Source: Martelella radicis (GTDB taxonomy: Bacteria > Pseudomonadota > Alphaproteobacteria > Rhizobiales > Rhizobiaceae). From it: a stretch of 64,000 nt of DNA. A model generated the notes under the pieces. The model searched no databases, had not been told where the DNA came from, and saw nothing but the letters and a program-made list of their open reading frames with translations. Below are positions 11,201 to 26,474 of the stretch, in pieces. The translations under genes and the position numbers were made by a program. Each line of letters starts with the position of its first letter. The first letter of the stretch is position 1. Location of the stretch: assembly GCF_014196625.1 (NCBI RefSeq), contig NZ_JACIDZ010000016.1, forward strand, positions 1 to 64,000, in the 5' to 3' direction.

Positions 11201-11536
11201 ACCGGAACCAACGGCGTTTCGGTGGCGGGCGTGCGCTTCAAGGCCTGGCAGCCGGCCTCCGGCCTGCATCCGGTCCTGCCGGTCAACACGCCGCTCACCT
11301 TCGACATTTACGACACATGGTCGGCGCGATCGGTCGGTGGTTGCATTTATCATGTTGCGCATCCCGGCGGGCGGAACTATGAGACCTTCCCGGTCAACGG
11401 CAACGAGGCGGAAGCCAGACGGCTTGCGCGCTTCGAGGCCTCCGGGCACACTGCCGGCGGCTATTCGGTGTTCAGCGAAACGCCGTCGCCGGAGTTCCCG
11501 CTGACGCTGGATCTCAGGCGCCCGGCAGGGCTTTGA
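8207..11536 (+). CDS. Transglutaminase-like protein with DUF2126 C-terminal region
   Basis: A 1109-residue cytoplasmic protein. The N-terminal part (about 1-290) is a transglutaminase/protease-like papain-fold domain with an N-terminal beta region; its triad is visible as Cys181 (GSCRDSAW), His230 (DLHAWAEV) and Asp246 (GLDAT). The remainder corresponds to DUF2126, with motifs such as MGGEPTFVS near residue 330 and DGRHTGTGGGNH near residue 710, the latter recalling carboxylate-amine ligase/ATP-grasp-linked proteins. It is the first gene of a three-gene set with a circularly permuted ATP-grasp/alpha-E fusion and a second transglutaminase. In published comparative genomics such sets are predicted to form or cleave amide or peptide bonds; substrate and product are unknown. 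The ATG is preceded by AAGGAC. Confidence 0.9.
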   Translation: MSIKAAIYHLTHYKYDNPVNLGPQIIRLKPAAHSKTKVISHSLKVTPENHFVNLQQDPYGNYQARFVFPEPVTEFKIEVDLVADMTVYNPFDFFVEEQATKYPFEYDEAIREDLSIYIKPEPMGPRLKAFMKKLDLSPGQGTVDMIVGINARLQHEVNYIIRMEPGVQTPEETLERASGSCRDSAWLLVQILRNMGLAARFVSGYLIQLEPDLKALDGPSGTDHDFTDLHAWAEVFLPGAGWIGLDATSGLLTGESHIPLAATPHFRNAAPITGGYFGKAETSFDFDMTIKRVAEHPRITKPFSDESWEALNALGNKVDRLLEETDMRLTMGGEPTFVSIDDFEADEWNTGAVGPTKRGLADELIRRLRQRFAPGGFLHYGQGKWYPGESLPRWTFSLYWRKDGVPIWNNQDLIAEEKREIKVDENDAGRLLQAIANELDVDPELVTPAFEDPAEWLIREGNLPENVDPSNSKLKNPEDRARITKVFERGLTRPTGYVLPVQAWQGRASGLTWVSEKWTTRRGRIYLIPGDSPVGFRLPLDSLAWIPQSQYPFINPLDPSVRREPLPDYRRDEGRPLPQASFTPFEESPQPAIPASGASIGGHVRTAISIEPRDGRLCIFMPPTVTLEEYLDLIASAERAAEKLGLPVHIEGYPPPHDERINVIRVAPDPGVIEVNVHPAANWKECVETTTALYEEARMTRLGADKFMIDGRHTGTGGGNHVVVGGANPGDSPFLRRPDLLKSVVLHWQRHPSLSYLFSSLFIGPTSQAPRIDEARHDALYELETAMAQIPHPKSGFMPPLPWLVDRLFRNLLIDVIGNTHRAEICIDKLFSPDGPTGRLGLVEFRGFEMPPNARMNLAQQLLVRALLARFWKNPIDGKFVRWGTALADRFMLPHYIWQDFMDVLQDLKDNGLELRPEWFEAQLQFRFPFFGEVEYEGNKLELRQALEPWNVMGEQGAPGGTVRYVDSSVERLQVRLETQAPERYIVTCNGRKMPMKPTGTNGVSVAGVRFKAWQPASGLHPVLPVNTPLTFDIYDTWSARSVGGCIYHVAHPGGRNYETFPVNGNEAEARRLARFEASGHTAGGYSVFSETPSPEFPLTLDLRRPAGL

Positions 11537-11736
11537 GGCCGTTCGCAATCGGGTCCATGACCTGAGTTTGCGTCAGATACGACAGATGGAGCATCGGGGT
11601 CCATTCGCCCGGTGCTCCGACGCCGGCAAACGGGCGGCACGGACCGTCCCGACCGATTCGATTTGTGGCGGACAAGGGATCCCTCCCCGCATCAGCGGCC
11701 GGGGTCTTCGACAATGAGCGGCAGGAAGCGCTCGCG

Positions 11737-14172
11737 ATGGCAGAACCGAAGGCGGAGATTTCCGCCGACAAGCATATGGCTGACGAGGACCACGAGGCGG
11801 AACCCGCCATCGCCTGGAACGCCCGGGACTACGTTCCCCTTCCCGGCGTGCCAGACGAAATGGTCGACGCCGAGGGAAAGGTGCGCCCCGTCTGGCAGCC
11901 CTTCGTCAACGCGCTTTCCGGCATGACGGCGTCCGAGCTTTCCGAGCGCTTTGCCCGCGCCGATCGCTATCTGCGCGACGCCGGCGTGTTCTACCGCGCC
12001 TATGACGGCCAGGACGACACCCGCGCCTGGCCCTTCTCCCACATTCCGGTGATCATCGACGATGACGAATGGCAGGTGCTGGCCGACGGTCTGAAGCAGC
12101 GCGCCGATCTTCTGGAAGCGATGATGGCCGATTTCTACGGCGAGAACCGTCTGGTCTCCGAAGGCTTCATCCCGCCGGCTCTGGTCGCCTCCAATACCGA
12201 GTTCCTGCGCCCGCTCGTCGGCATCGATCCGCCCGGCGGCCATTACCTGCACTTTATCTCCTTCGAGGTCGGGCGCGGGCCGGACGGCAAGTGGTGGGTG
12301 CTGGCCGATCGCGCCCAGGCGCCCTCCGGCGCCGGCTTCGCGCTGGAAAACCGGGTCGCCGCCTCGCGCGCCTTTTCCGGCATCTACGGCGACATGCATG
12401 TCCGCCGCGTCGCCTCCTTTTTCGGCGCCTTTCGCGATGCGCTTCAGGGCGAGCCGGCCGGCAATGAGGGCCGCATCGGCGTGCTGACGCCGGGGCCCGC
12501 CAACGAGACCTATTACGAGCACGCCTATATTGCCCGCTATCTCGGCATCTCGCTTCTGGAGGGCGAGGACCTGATCGTCGTCAATGACCGGGTGATGGTC
12601 AGGACCGTCGCGGGACCGATGCCGGTCAGCGTGCTGTGGCGCCGTCTTGACGCCGGCTTCACCGATCCGCTTGAGCTCAACCCGAATTCGCGCATCGGCA
12701 CGCCCGGCCTCGTCAGCGCCATCAGGGCCGGCAATCTCACCATGGTCAACGCGCTCGGCTCGGGCATGGTCGAGACCCGCGCGCTTCTCGCCTTCCTGCC
12801 GGCGCTGTCGCGCCGTCTCCTGAACGAGGAGCTGAAGATCCCGTCCGTTGCCACATGGTGGTGCGGCCAGGAAAACGAGCGTCGCCATGTGGCCGAAAAT
12901 CTCGACCAGATGCTGATCGGCCCGGCCTATTCGCGCATGCCGTTCTTTGATGACAGCGGGCAATCCTTTACCGGCGAGCGTTTGCGCGCGCGCAAACCCG
13001 GCTCGGTTGCCCGCTGGCTCGACAAGCGCGGCCCCTGGCTTGTGGGCCAGGAAGCGGTCAAACTGTCGACCGCTCCGGCCTTCGTCGACGGCAAGCTGGC
13101 GCCGCACCCCTTCTCCCTGCGCGTCTTCGCCGCCCGCACCCGCGACGGCTGGAAGCTGATGCCCGGCGGCTTCGCCCGCATCGGCTCTTCCGATGACGTC
13201 GCCGCGATCGCCATGCAATCCGGCGGCAGGGCTGCGGACGTGTGGGTCGTGAGCCAGACGCCGGTCGCGCGGCCGACGCTTCTGACCCAGGAAAGCCGCA
13301 TCCCGCGCAACAAGCCGGCAAACCTTCCAAGCCGCGCCGCCGACAACCTGTTCTGGCTCGGCCGCTATATCGAGCGCGCGGAAGGCAATCTGCGTATCCT
13401 GCGCGCCTGGCACGGACGTTTTGCCGAGGTCGATGATCGCGGTCAGGCGCTTCTGACGCGGGTGGAAGCCTATCTCGACCAGATCGGCCTCGACCTTTCC
13501 GAGGCCGCCCTGCCGCCGAGCCTGCTGCGCGACATCGACAGCGCCGTCTATTCCGCCGGCAATATCCGCGACCGCTTCTCACCCGATGGCTGGCTGGCGC
13601 TGAACGACCTGTCGAAGACCACGCGTCGCTTCGTCGACAGGGTCAAGCCCGGCGATGATGCTGCCCATGCCGTGACCGTGCTGTTGCGCAAGCTGGCGGG
13701 CTTTGCCGGTCTGGTACACGAAAACATGTACCGTTCCACCGGCTGGCGTTTTCTCTCGATCGGCCGTTATCTGGAGCGCGGCCTGCACATGACCCGACTT
13801 CTGGGCGAGCTTTCCGGCGAGGACGCGCCCGACGGCGCGCTCGATATGCTGCTCGAGATCAGCGACAACGTGATGACCCACCGGCGCCATTACAACGTCT
13901 ATACCGATCACCTGACCATCACGGACCTTCTGGCGCTCGACCCGCTCAACCCGCGATCGGTGCTGTTCCAGCTGAACCAGATCCTTGCCGAAGTGGAGAA
14001 GCTGCCGGACCACGGTTACCCGACGCAGATGTCGCCGCTCCACCGCGAGACCATGCGGGTGCAGTCCGGCCTCGCGGTGATGACCGCCGACACGGTGTCG
14101 ACCGATTACTACCTGACTCTGGAGCGCGATTTCGAGGCGCTTTCCGACTGTCTGGCCCGAAACTATCTGTGA
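11737..14172 (+). CDS. Circularly permuted ATP-grasp protein fused to an alpha-E domain
   Basis: An 811-residue fusion. Residues about 40-510 form a circularly permuted ATP-grasp module (formerly DUF404/DUF407), a predicted peptide or amide ligase, with features such as GPANETYYEHAYIARYLG and NALGSGMVETRALLAFLP. From residue 529 (NLPSRAADNLFWLGRYIERAE) to the end is an alpha-E domain (formerly DUF403), an all-helical partner of unknown activity. In many bacteria these are two genes; here they are one. The ATG at 11737 has AGGAAG eight bases upstream; a GTG in the same frame at 11665 would add 24 residues but lacks such a site. The stop is six bases before the next gene, so the two are translationally close. 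Confidence 0.9.
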   Translation: MAEPKAEISADKHMADEDHEAEPAIAWNARDYVPLPGVPDEMVDAEGKVRPVWQPFVNALSGMTASELSERFARADRYLRDAGVFYRAYDGQDDTRAWPFSHIPVIIDDDEWQVLADGLKQRADLLEAMMADFYGENRLVSEGFIPPALVASNTEFLRPLVGIDPPGGHYLHFISFEVGRGPDGKWWVLADRAQAPSGAGFALENRVAASRAFSGIYGDMHVRRVASFFGAFRDALQGEPAGNEGRIGVLTPGPANETYYEHAYIARYLGISLLEGEDLIVVNDRVMVRTVAGPMPVSVLWRRLDAGFTDPLELNPNSRIGTPGLVSAIRAGNLTMVNALGSGMVETRALLAFLPALSRRLLNEELKIPSVATWWCGQENERRHVAENLDQMLIGPAYSRMPFFDDSGQSFTGERLRARKPGSVARWLDKRGPWLVGQEAVKLSTAPAFVDGKLAPHPFSLRVFAARTRDGWKLMPGGFARIGSSDDVAAIAMQSGGRAADVWVVSQTPVARPTLLTQESRIPRNKPANLPSRAADNLFWLGRYIERAEGNLRILRAWHGRFAEVDDRGQALLTRVEAYLDQIGLDLSEAALPPSLLRDIDSAVYSAGNIRDRFSPDGWLALNDLSKTTRRFVDRVKPGDDAAHAVTVLLRKLAGFAGLVHENMYRSTGWRFLSIGRYLERGLHMTRLLGELSGEDAPDGALDMLLEISDNVMTHRRHYNVYTDHLTITDLLALDPLNPRSVLFQLNQILAEVEKLPDHGYPTQMSPLHRETMRVQSGLAVMTADTVSTDYYLTLERDFEALSDCLARNYL

Positions 14173-14178
14173 GCGACG

Positions 14179-15075
14179 ATGCTTTACGACCTCTCCCTCA
14201 AGATGGAATACCGCTACGACACGCCGGCCTCGCTCGCCCGCCACATCACCCGCGTGATGCCGCTCTCGATTGCCGGACGCCAGCGGCTGATCGCCGGCCA
14301 TGTGAAGTTCGACCCCGAGCCCGACGAGGAGCGCGGTTTCATCGATTTCTTCGGCCATCCGGCGATCGCGACGCTGGTCAACCAGCCGCATCAGCGCTTT
14401 GCCATCATGATGAAGGCCCGGGTCAGCATCGATGCGCCGCGCACCATGCTGGAATTCGCCACGACGCTTGCCGAACTGAAGGGCGAATATGACCGCGTGC
14501 TCGATCTCGGCCGGGACTCGCCGCATCATTTCATCGGCCCAAGCCCGCGCATTCCGCTCGACCGGAAGATCGGCGCCTATGGGCGCAGCCTCGCGGCCGC
14601 CGATAGCAGCGTCTACGCCATCGCCAGGACGATCTGCGCGCGGGTGTTCGAGGATTTCGCCTATGACGGCGAGGCAACGACCGTCGACAGCACGCCGGCG
14701 GAAGCCTTCGCGCTGCGCCGGGGCGTGTGCCAGGATTTCTCCCACGTGATGATCTCGGCGCTCAGGATGATCGGCATTCCGGCCGGCTATGTCAGCGGCT
14801 ATCTGCGCACCATTCCGCCTCCGGGAAAACCGCGCCTTGAAGGCGCGGACGCCATGCATGCCTGGGTACGGGTATGGTGCGGCAACGCCACCGGCTGGGT
14901 CGAGTTCGACCCGACCAACAACATGGAGGCCGGCGCCGACCACATCGTCGTCGGCTATGGCCGCGACTATGGCGACGTTGCGCCGGTTCTCGGCATGATG
15001 AAGACCTATGGCGAGCATCAGGCGACGCAGGCCGTGGACGTGATCCCGGTTCAGCAGCCGCAGACCGCGCAATAA
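14179..15075 (+). CDS. Transglutaminase-like protease/ligase, small form
   Basis: A 298-residue cytoplasmic transglutaminase-family protein, last gene of the ATP-grasp/alpha-E operon. An N-terminal beta region (YDLSLKMEYRYDTPAS) precedes the papain-fold core. Catalytic residues by motif: Cys184 (GVCQDFSH), His227 (DAMHAWVRVW) and Asp244 (VEFDPTNN). It lies six bases after the ATP-grasp/alpha-E gene and has the same N-terminal architecture as the first 290 residues of the 1109-residue protein, so the operon encodes two related transglutaminase domains. In this family the fold can hydrolyse or exchange amide bonds; a role in removing or trimming a peptide made by the ligase is plausible but unproven. 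Confidence 0.9.
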   Translation: MLYDLSLKMEYRYDTPASLARHITRVMPLSIAGRQRLIAGHVKFDPEPDEERGFIDFFGHPAIATLVNQPHQRFAIMMKARVSIDAPRTMLEFATTLAELKGEYDRVLDLGRDSPHHFIGPSPRIPLDRKIGAYGRSLAAADSSVYAIARTICARVFEDFAYDGEATTVDSTPAEAFALRRGVCQDFSHVMISALRMIGIPAGYVSGYLRTIPPPGKPRLEGADAMHAWVRVWCGNATGWVEFDPTNNMEAGADHIVVGYGRDYGDVAPVLGMMKTYGEHQATQAVDVIPVQQPQTAQ

Positions 15076-15420
15076 TTGCATGACCGCTCCCCGTCCGCTG
15101 GAAACGCGGACATTTCGATCCCTCCTGCGTGCAGCCTTGCCCTTCCGCTGGCGGACGTGCCATGCCGTGCCCATTGGTACCCGGCCCCTCGCGTCTCGGT
15201 GATGTCATCAAACCGCCTTATGTCGACGCTTAATTCGCCGGGATTGTCTGGCATGGCGATAATTTCCGACGCCAACTCATCGGTTTGTTGCAAGTGCGTC
15301 ATATCAGTGCATAAATTGGACGCAAGGATAAGAGCATACCGGTCCTCCAGAGCGGGGAGACTGTTTTTTACGGCGCCGCATATTTCGAAAATTCCAGCCA
15401 TTGTTTGACGGAAAAAGCCA
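15076..15420. other. Intergenic region upstream of the glycogen operon
   Basis: 345 bases with no convincing gene. It separates the transglutaminase operon from glgP and probably contains the glg promoter (candidate at 15288-15316). No strong terminator was seen after the transglutaminase gene. Confidence 0.55.
15288..15316 (+). promoter_or_regulatory. Candidate promoter of the glycogen operon
   Basis: TTGCAA (15288-15293) and ATAAAT (15311-15316) are separated by 17 bases, about 105 bases before glgP. It is the best sigma-70-like pair in the region but only a moderate match. Confidence 0.3.
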
Positions 15421-17879
<2,459 letters not shown>

Positions 17880-17883
<4 letters not shown>

Positions 17884-20093
17884 AAAAGCCGGAATCAGAC
17901 GGTCCGGAACAGGCGCGGGGCGATGCCCCGTCGCGGGAGGAAATCAACGCTATCCTGAATGCCACGCACGGCGACGCCTTTTCCGTGCTCGGCATTCACG
18001 ATATCAACGGCAGTCACGTCGCGCGGTGTTTTTTGCCCGGGGCGGAAACCGTCGAGGCCTGCGACCTCGACGGCAAGTCCCTCGGCAAGCTGAAATGTCT
18101 TGATGAAGCCGGCTTCTTCGCCGGCCCGGTCGATATCTCCGGTTTTGTGCCGATCCGCTACCACGCCACGCGCGGCGGGGCTGAGTGGACGGTCACCGAT
18201 CCCTACAGTTTCTGGCCAGTCCTCGGACCGATGGACGATTATTATGTCCGCGAAGGCTCGCATCTGAGGCTGTTCGACAAGCTCGGCGCCCACCAGATGA
18301 ACCATCAGGGCGTCGAGGGCTTCCACTTTGCCGTCTGGGCGCCGAACGCCCGCCGCGTCTCGGTCGTCGGCGCCTTCAACGGCTGGGACGGCCGCCGTCA
18401 CATGATGCGGTTCCGCCGCGATTCCGGCGTCTGGGAAATCTTCGCGCCCGATGTCGAGCCCGGGCAACCCTACAAGTTCGAGATCATCGGCGCCGAGGGC
18501 AAGCTGTTGCCGCTGAAGGCCGATCCCTTCGCCCGCCGCAGCGAACTGAGGCCGCAGACCGCATCTCTGACGGCCGCCGACCTGGAACAGGAATGGGACG
18601 ACGAGGCCCACCGCGAACATTGGGCAAGCGTTGACCGGCGGCGTGAACCGGTGACGATCTACGAGGTCCATGCCGGCTCCTGGCAGCGCCATGACGACGG
18701 CTCCTTCCTCTCCTGGGATGAACTCGCCGACCGGCTGATCCCCTATTGTTCGGACATGGGCTTCACCCATATCGAGTTCCTGCCGGTTTCCGAATACCCC
18801 TACGACCCATCCTGGGGCTACCAGACGACCGGGCTTTATGCGCCGACGGCCCGCTTCGGCGAGCCCGAAGGCTTCGCTCGTTTCGTCAATGGCTGTCACA
18901 AGGTCGGCATCGGCGTCATTCTCGACTGGGTGCCCGCCCATTTCCCGACCGACGAGCATGGCCTCCGGCAGTTCGACGGCACCTCGCTTTACGAGCATGC
19001 CGATCCGCGCCAGGGCTTTCATCCCGACTGGAACACGGCGATCTACAATTTCGGCCGCACGGAGGTCGCGTCCTTCCTGTTGAACAACGCGCTCTATTGG
19101 GGCGAAAAATTCCACGTCGACGGTCTGCGCGTCGATGCCGTGGCCTCGATGCTCTATCTCGATTACTCGCGCAAGCACGGCGAATGGGTGCCGAACGAAT
19201 ATGGCGGCAATGAGAATCTCGGCGCCGTCCGCTTCATCCAGGAGACCAACAAGGCCGTCTACGGCAATCATCCCGAGATGATGACCATCGCCGAGGAATC
19301 GACCGCCTGGCCGAAGGTCTCGCAGCCGGTGCACGAGGGCGGCCTTGGCTTCGGCTTCAAGTGGAACATGGGCTTCATGCACGACACGCTGAGCTATCTC
19401 GCGCGCGAGCCGATCTACCGCAAGCATCACCACCAGGAGATCACCTTCGGCTTGCTCTATGCCTTCGCCGAGAACTATGTCCTGCCGCTTTCCCACGACG
19501 AGGTCGTACACGGCAAGGGGTCGCTGATCGCCAAGATGGCCGGCGACGATTGGCAGAAGTTCGCCAATCTCAGGGCCTACTACGCCTTCATGTGGGGTTA
19601 CCCCGGCAAGAAGCTTCTGTTCATGGGCCAGGAATTTGCCCAGTGGAGCGAATGGAGCGAGGCACGCGGGCTTGACTGGAACCTGCTCGACTATCCGACC
19701 CATGAGGGCATGCGCCGCCTGGTGCGCGACCTCAACTTCACCTACCGCTCCAAGAAGGCGCTGCATGCGCGCGACTGCGAGCCGGAGGGCTTTGAATGGG
19801 CGATCGTCGATGATGACGACAATTCCGTCTTTGCCTGGCAGCGCAAGGCGCCGGGCGAGAAGCCGATCATCGTGATCTGCAATTTCACGCCCGTTCCGCG
19901 TGAGGACTATCACGTCCCGCTGCCGAAGGCCGGCGTCTGGCGGGAAATCCTGAACACCGATGCCGAAATCTACGGCGGCAGCGGCAAGGGCAATGGCGGG
20001 CGCGTGCGCGCCGATGTCCATGGCCATGGCGGCATTTCCGCCACGCTGCTCTTGCCGCCGCTTGCAACCATCATGCTGGAACCGGAAGACTGA
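17880..20093 (+). CDS. glgB: 1,4-alpha-glucan branching enzyme
   Basis: Introduces alpha-1,6 branches into glycogen; 737 residues. An N-terminal extension and a CBM48 module precede the GH13 barrel. The catalytic aspartate is in DGLRVDAV (Asp419) and the acid in MTIAEEST (Glu472); the transition-state residue lies in [12 protein letters not shown]. The ATG at 17880 overlaps the glgP stop by four bases; an upstream in-frame GTG would extend into glgP and is unlikely. glgC starts 13 bases after the stop. The full-length N-terminal region is typical of the long GlgB form. Confidence 0.97.
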
Positions 20094-20106
20094 GAGGGAG
20101 GGAAGG

Positions 20107-21369
20107 ATGAATACGCGCACTGGATACCCCCTGGCACGTGACGCCATGGCCTATGTTCTGGCCGGCGGTCGCGGCAGCCGATTGAAGGAACTGACCGACA
20201 CGCGTGCAAAGCCCGCGGTCTATTTCGGCGGCAAGACCCGCATCATCGACTTCGCGCTGTCGAATGCGCTCAATTCCGGCATCCGGCGTATCGGCGTCGC
20301 CACGCAGTACAAGGCGCACTCGCTGATCCGCCACCTTCATCAGGGCTGGAACTTCTTCCGGCCGGAACGAAACGAGAGTTTCGACGTGCTCCCCGCCTCC
20401 CAGCGCGTTTCGGAGACGCAGTGGTATGAAGGCACGGCCGACGCGGTCTACCAGAATATCGACATCATCGATTCCTACGGCCCGGAATACATGATCATCC
20501 TGGCCGGCGACCACATCTACAAGATGGACTATGAGGCGATGCTCCAGCAGCACGTTAACGAGGGCGCCGACATCACCATCGGCTGCCTCGAAGTGCCGGT
20601 GGAAGACGCCAAGGGCTTCGGCGTCATGCATGTGGACGCCACCGACCGGATCGTCGACTTCGTTGAAAAGCCGGCCAAGCCGCCAGGCATTCCGGGTAAT
20701 GAGAAGATGTCGCTCGCCTCCATGGGCATCTACGTCTTCAACACGAAATTCCTGTTCGAATGCCTCTATCGCGATGCAGCCGATCCGACCTCAAGCCGCG
20801 ATTTCGGCAAGGATATCGTCCCCTACATCGTCAAGAACGGCAAGGCGATGGCGCATCGCTTCTCGCAAAGCTGCGTGCGCTCGAGCTTCGAGAAGGAGGC
20901 CTACTGGCGCGACGTCGGCACGATCGACGCCTATTGGCAGGCCAATATCGACCTCACCGCCGTTGTCCCGGAACTCGACATCTACGACAAGTCCTGGCCG
21001 GTCTGGTCCTATTCGGAGGTCACGCCGCCGGCGAAATTCGTCCATGACGACGAGAACCGTCGCGGCTCGGCCATCTCCTCGGTGGTTTCGGGCGACTGCA
21101 TCATCTCCGGTTCGCAGCTCTACAAGAGCCTGCTGTTTACCGGCGTCAGGGCCAATTCCTATTCCCGCCTCGAAGGCGCCGTCATTCTCCCCCATGTCCA
21201 TATCGGGCGGCACGCGCGGCTGAAGAATGTGGTCATCGATCATGGCGTCCATATTCCGGAAGGCCTCGTCGTCGGCGAGGACCCGGACGTGGACGCCCGC
21301 CGTTTCCGCCGCTCGGAAAACGGCATTTGCCTGATTACACAGTCGATGATCGACAGATTGGATAACTGA
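20107..21369 (+). CDS. glgC: Glucose-1-phosphate adenylyltransferase (ADP-glucose pyrophosphorylase)
   Basis: Makes ADP-glucose from ATP and glucose-1-phosphate, the committed and allosterically regulated step of bacterial glycogen synthesis. The product is 420 residues with the nucleotidyl-transferase motif [13 protein letters not shown] near residues 18-30, [14 protein letters not shown], the metal-site segment [11 protein letters not shown] and a C-terminal left-handed beta-helix region. The ATG at 20107 has a strong GGAAGG site; the frame upstream runs inside glgB and was rejected. It is three bases from glgA. Confidence 0.97.
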   Translation: MNTRTGYPLARDAMAYVLAGGRGSRLKELTDTRAKPAVYFGGKTRIIDFALSNALNSGIRRIGVATQYKAHSLIRHLHQGWNFFRPERNESFDVLPASQRVSETQWYEGTADAVYQNIDIIDSYGPEYMIILAGDHIYKMDYEAMLQQHVNEGADITIGCLEVPVEDAKGFGVMHVDATDRIVDFVEKPAKPPGIPGNEKMSLASMGIYVFNTKFLFECLYRDAADPTSSRDFGKDIVPYIVKNGKAMAHRFSQSCVRSSFEKEAYWRDVGTIDAYWQANIDLTAVVPELDIYDKSWPVWSYSEVTPPAKFVHDDENRRGSAISSVVSGDCIISGSQLYKSLLFTGVRANSYSRLEGAVILPHVHIGRHARLKNVVIDHGVHIPEGLVVGEDPDVDARRFRRSENGICLITQSMIDRLDN

Positions 21370-21372
21370 GAC

Positions 21373-24451
<3,079 letters not shown>

Positions 24452-24458
24452 GAACGAG

Positions 24459-26435
24459 ATGCACAACCCTGAAGCAAGACCCGGCGTGAAGGTTCTCGAC
24501 CGGGGCGTCGAATTCTCCGTCTATTCGGAGAACGCGACAGGCATGGAGCTATGCCTGTTCACGCCGGACGGTACCGAGACCGCGCATCTGCCGATGTCGC
24601 ACGAACGGGGCAATCTCTTCCGCCTGCTCGTCGACGGGCTGAAGCCCGGCCAGCGCTATGGCTACCGCGCCTTCGGACGCTATGACCCGATGGCCGGCCA
24701 CTGGTTCGATTCTTCGAAACTCCTCGTCGATCCTTACGCGCGGGAGATCGATGCGGCCTACCGCTACGATCCGAAGCTAGCGCAATATGGCGTAGAGACC
24801 GCTGACATCGTGCCGAAAAGCGTTGTGGTCGCCGACCTTCCCGAGGCGACAGACCATGTCGCCCTGCCCGATGGCGCTTTCATCTACGAGGCCGGGGTAA
24901 GGTCGCTGACCATGCTTAACCCGCACATTCCGGAAAGCATTCGCGGCACAGTCGCGGCCCTTGGCCACCCCGCCCTGGTCGAGCATCTGCAAAAGCTTGG
25001 AGCGGATGCGATCGAGCTTATGCCGATCACCGCCTGGATCGATGAACGCCATCTCAGGGAACTTGGGCTTACCAATGCCTGGGGCTACAACCCGGTCACC
25101 TTCATGGCGCCCGAACCGCGGCTTTGCCCGGGCGGGATCTCCGAATTGCGCGGCGCGGTCGAGGCCCTGCACCAAGCGGGTATTGCCGTGATCCTCGATC
25201 TCGTTTTCAACCACAGCGGCGAAAGCGACCAGTTCGGCGGCTCGCTCAGTTTCCGCGGGCTTGACAGCGCGACCTATTACCGGCTGGCGGAAGACGATCC
25301 GTCAGTGTTCATCAATGATACCGGCTGCGGCAACACGATCGCCTGCGACCATCCCATGGTTCGGCGCTATATCATCGACAGCCTGCGGTTCTTCGTCACC
25401 CAGGCCGGCGTAGACGGCTTCCGCTTCGACCTCGCTCCGATCCTCGGACGCACCCGGCATGGCTTCGACACGCATGCGGCCACACTCGACGCCATTCTGT
25501 CAGATCCGGTGCTCAAGGACAGGACCATGATCGCCGAGCCATGGGATATCGGCCCCGGCGGCTACCAGCTCGGCCATTTCCCCGCTCCCTTCCTGGAGTG
25601 GAACGACCGGGCGCGCGACGACATGCGCCGCTTCTGGCGCGGCGACCCGAACATGACCGGCCTTCTTGCCGATGCACTTTCGGGTTCCTCCCACATTTTT
25701 TCGGTGCGCGACCAGCATGTGACCCGCTCTGTCAATTTCATCGCCGCCCATGACGGCTTTTCGCTACACGACGTGACCGCTTATGTGCACAAGCACAACG
25801 GCCCGAACGGCGAGAGCAACCGCGATGGCCACGACGAGAATTTTTCGTGGAACAACGGCGTGGAGGGCGAGACCGAAAATCAGGTGGTGATGGCAAGGCG
25901 CCGTCAGGACATCAAGGCCCTTCTCGCCACCCTGTTCGCCAGCCGAGGCGCCATCATGCTGAAGGCGGGCGACGAAGGCGGCATGACCCAGTACGGCAAC
26001 AACAACGCCTATTGCCAGGACAATGAGACCACCTGGATCGACTGGAAGGCCATGGACGAGGAGCTGATCGCCTATACCGGCGAGCTTGCGGCGCTGCGCA
26101 GGCAGTTCGCGGTCTTTTCCGAGACCGCGTTTTTCACCGAGGAGGATGTGAGCTGGCTGCGCCCCGACGGCGAGACCATGACCGTAAAGGACTGGGAGGC
26201 GGCCGAATGCGACAGTCTCAGCGTCGTTCTTTCAACGGTCGAGCGCGAGAGCGCCGCCCCGACGCGCCTCGCCATCCTGATTAACCGCAGCCACGAGGAA
26301 GTGGCCTTTAGCCTGCCCGAACGCGACGCCCATGGCTGGCACAGCCTCGCCGGTCAGGCGCGGGGCGCGGTCGAGATCGCGCTTGCACCGCGTTCGGTAT
26401 CGTTTTATGCGGAGATGCTTTCCGAAACCGGATAG
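24459..26435 (+). CDS. glgX: Glycogen debranching enzyme (isoamylase type)
   Basis: Hydrolyses alpha-1,6 branches of phosphorylase-limited glycogen. The 658-residue product has an N-terminal CBM48 module, then a GH13 barrel with nucleophile Asp324 in GFRFDLAP, acid Glu360 in MIAEPWDIG and the third acidic residue in FIAAHDGFSLHD. It starts seven bases after pgm and ends the glycogen operon. Together with glgP it completes glycogen breakdown. Confidence 0.95.
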   Translation: MHNPEARPGVKVLDRGVEFSVYSENATGMELCLFTPDGTETAHLPMSHERGNLFRLLVDGLKPGQRYGYRAFGRYDPMAGHWFDSSKLLVDPYAREIDAAYRYDPKLAQYGVETADIVPKSVVVADLPEATDHVALPDGAFIYEAGVRSLTMLNPHIPESIRGTVAALGHPALVEHLQKLGADAIELMPITAWIDERHLRELGLTNAWGYNPVTFMAPEPRLCPGGISELRGAVEALHQAGIAVILDLVFNHSGESDQFGGSLSFRGLDSATYYRLAEDDPSVFINDTGCGNTIACDHPMVRRYIIDSLRFFVTQAGVDGFRFDLAPILGRTRHGFDTHAATLDAILSDPVLKDRTMIAEPWDIGPGGYQLGHFPAPFLEWNDRARDDMRRFWRGDPNMTGLLADALSGSSHIFSVRDQHVTRSVNFIAAHDGFSLHDVTAYVHKHNGPNGESNRDGHDENFSWNNGVEGETENQVVMARRRQDIKALLATLFASRGAIMLKAGDEGGMTQYGNNNAYCQDNETTWIDWKAMDEELIAYTGELAALRRQFAVFSETAFFTEEDVSWLRPDGETMTVKDWEAAECDSLSVVLSTVERESAAPTRLAILINRSHEEVAFSLPERDAHGWHSLAGQARGAVEIALAPRSVSFYAEMLSETG

Positions 26436-26474
26436 CCTTGAACAACAACAGATGTGCGCACACGAAAGAAGACC

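Noticed and set aside
9677-11548. Long minus-strand frame opposite the transglutaminase-DUF2126 gene
   Set aside because: Shadow frame: the plus-strand protein has catalytic motifs and domain structure, the antisense one has none.
17895-20147. Long minus-strand frame opposite glgB
   Set aside because: Antisense artefact; glgB is complete with catalytic residues.
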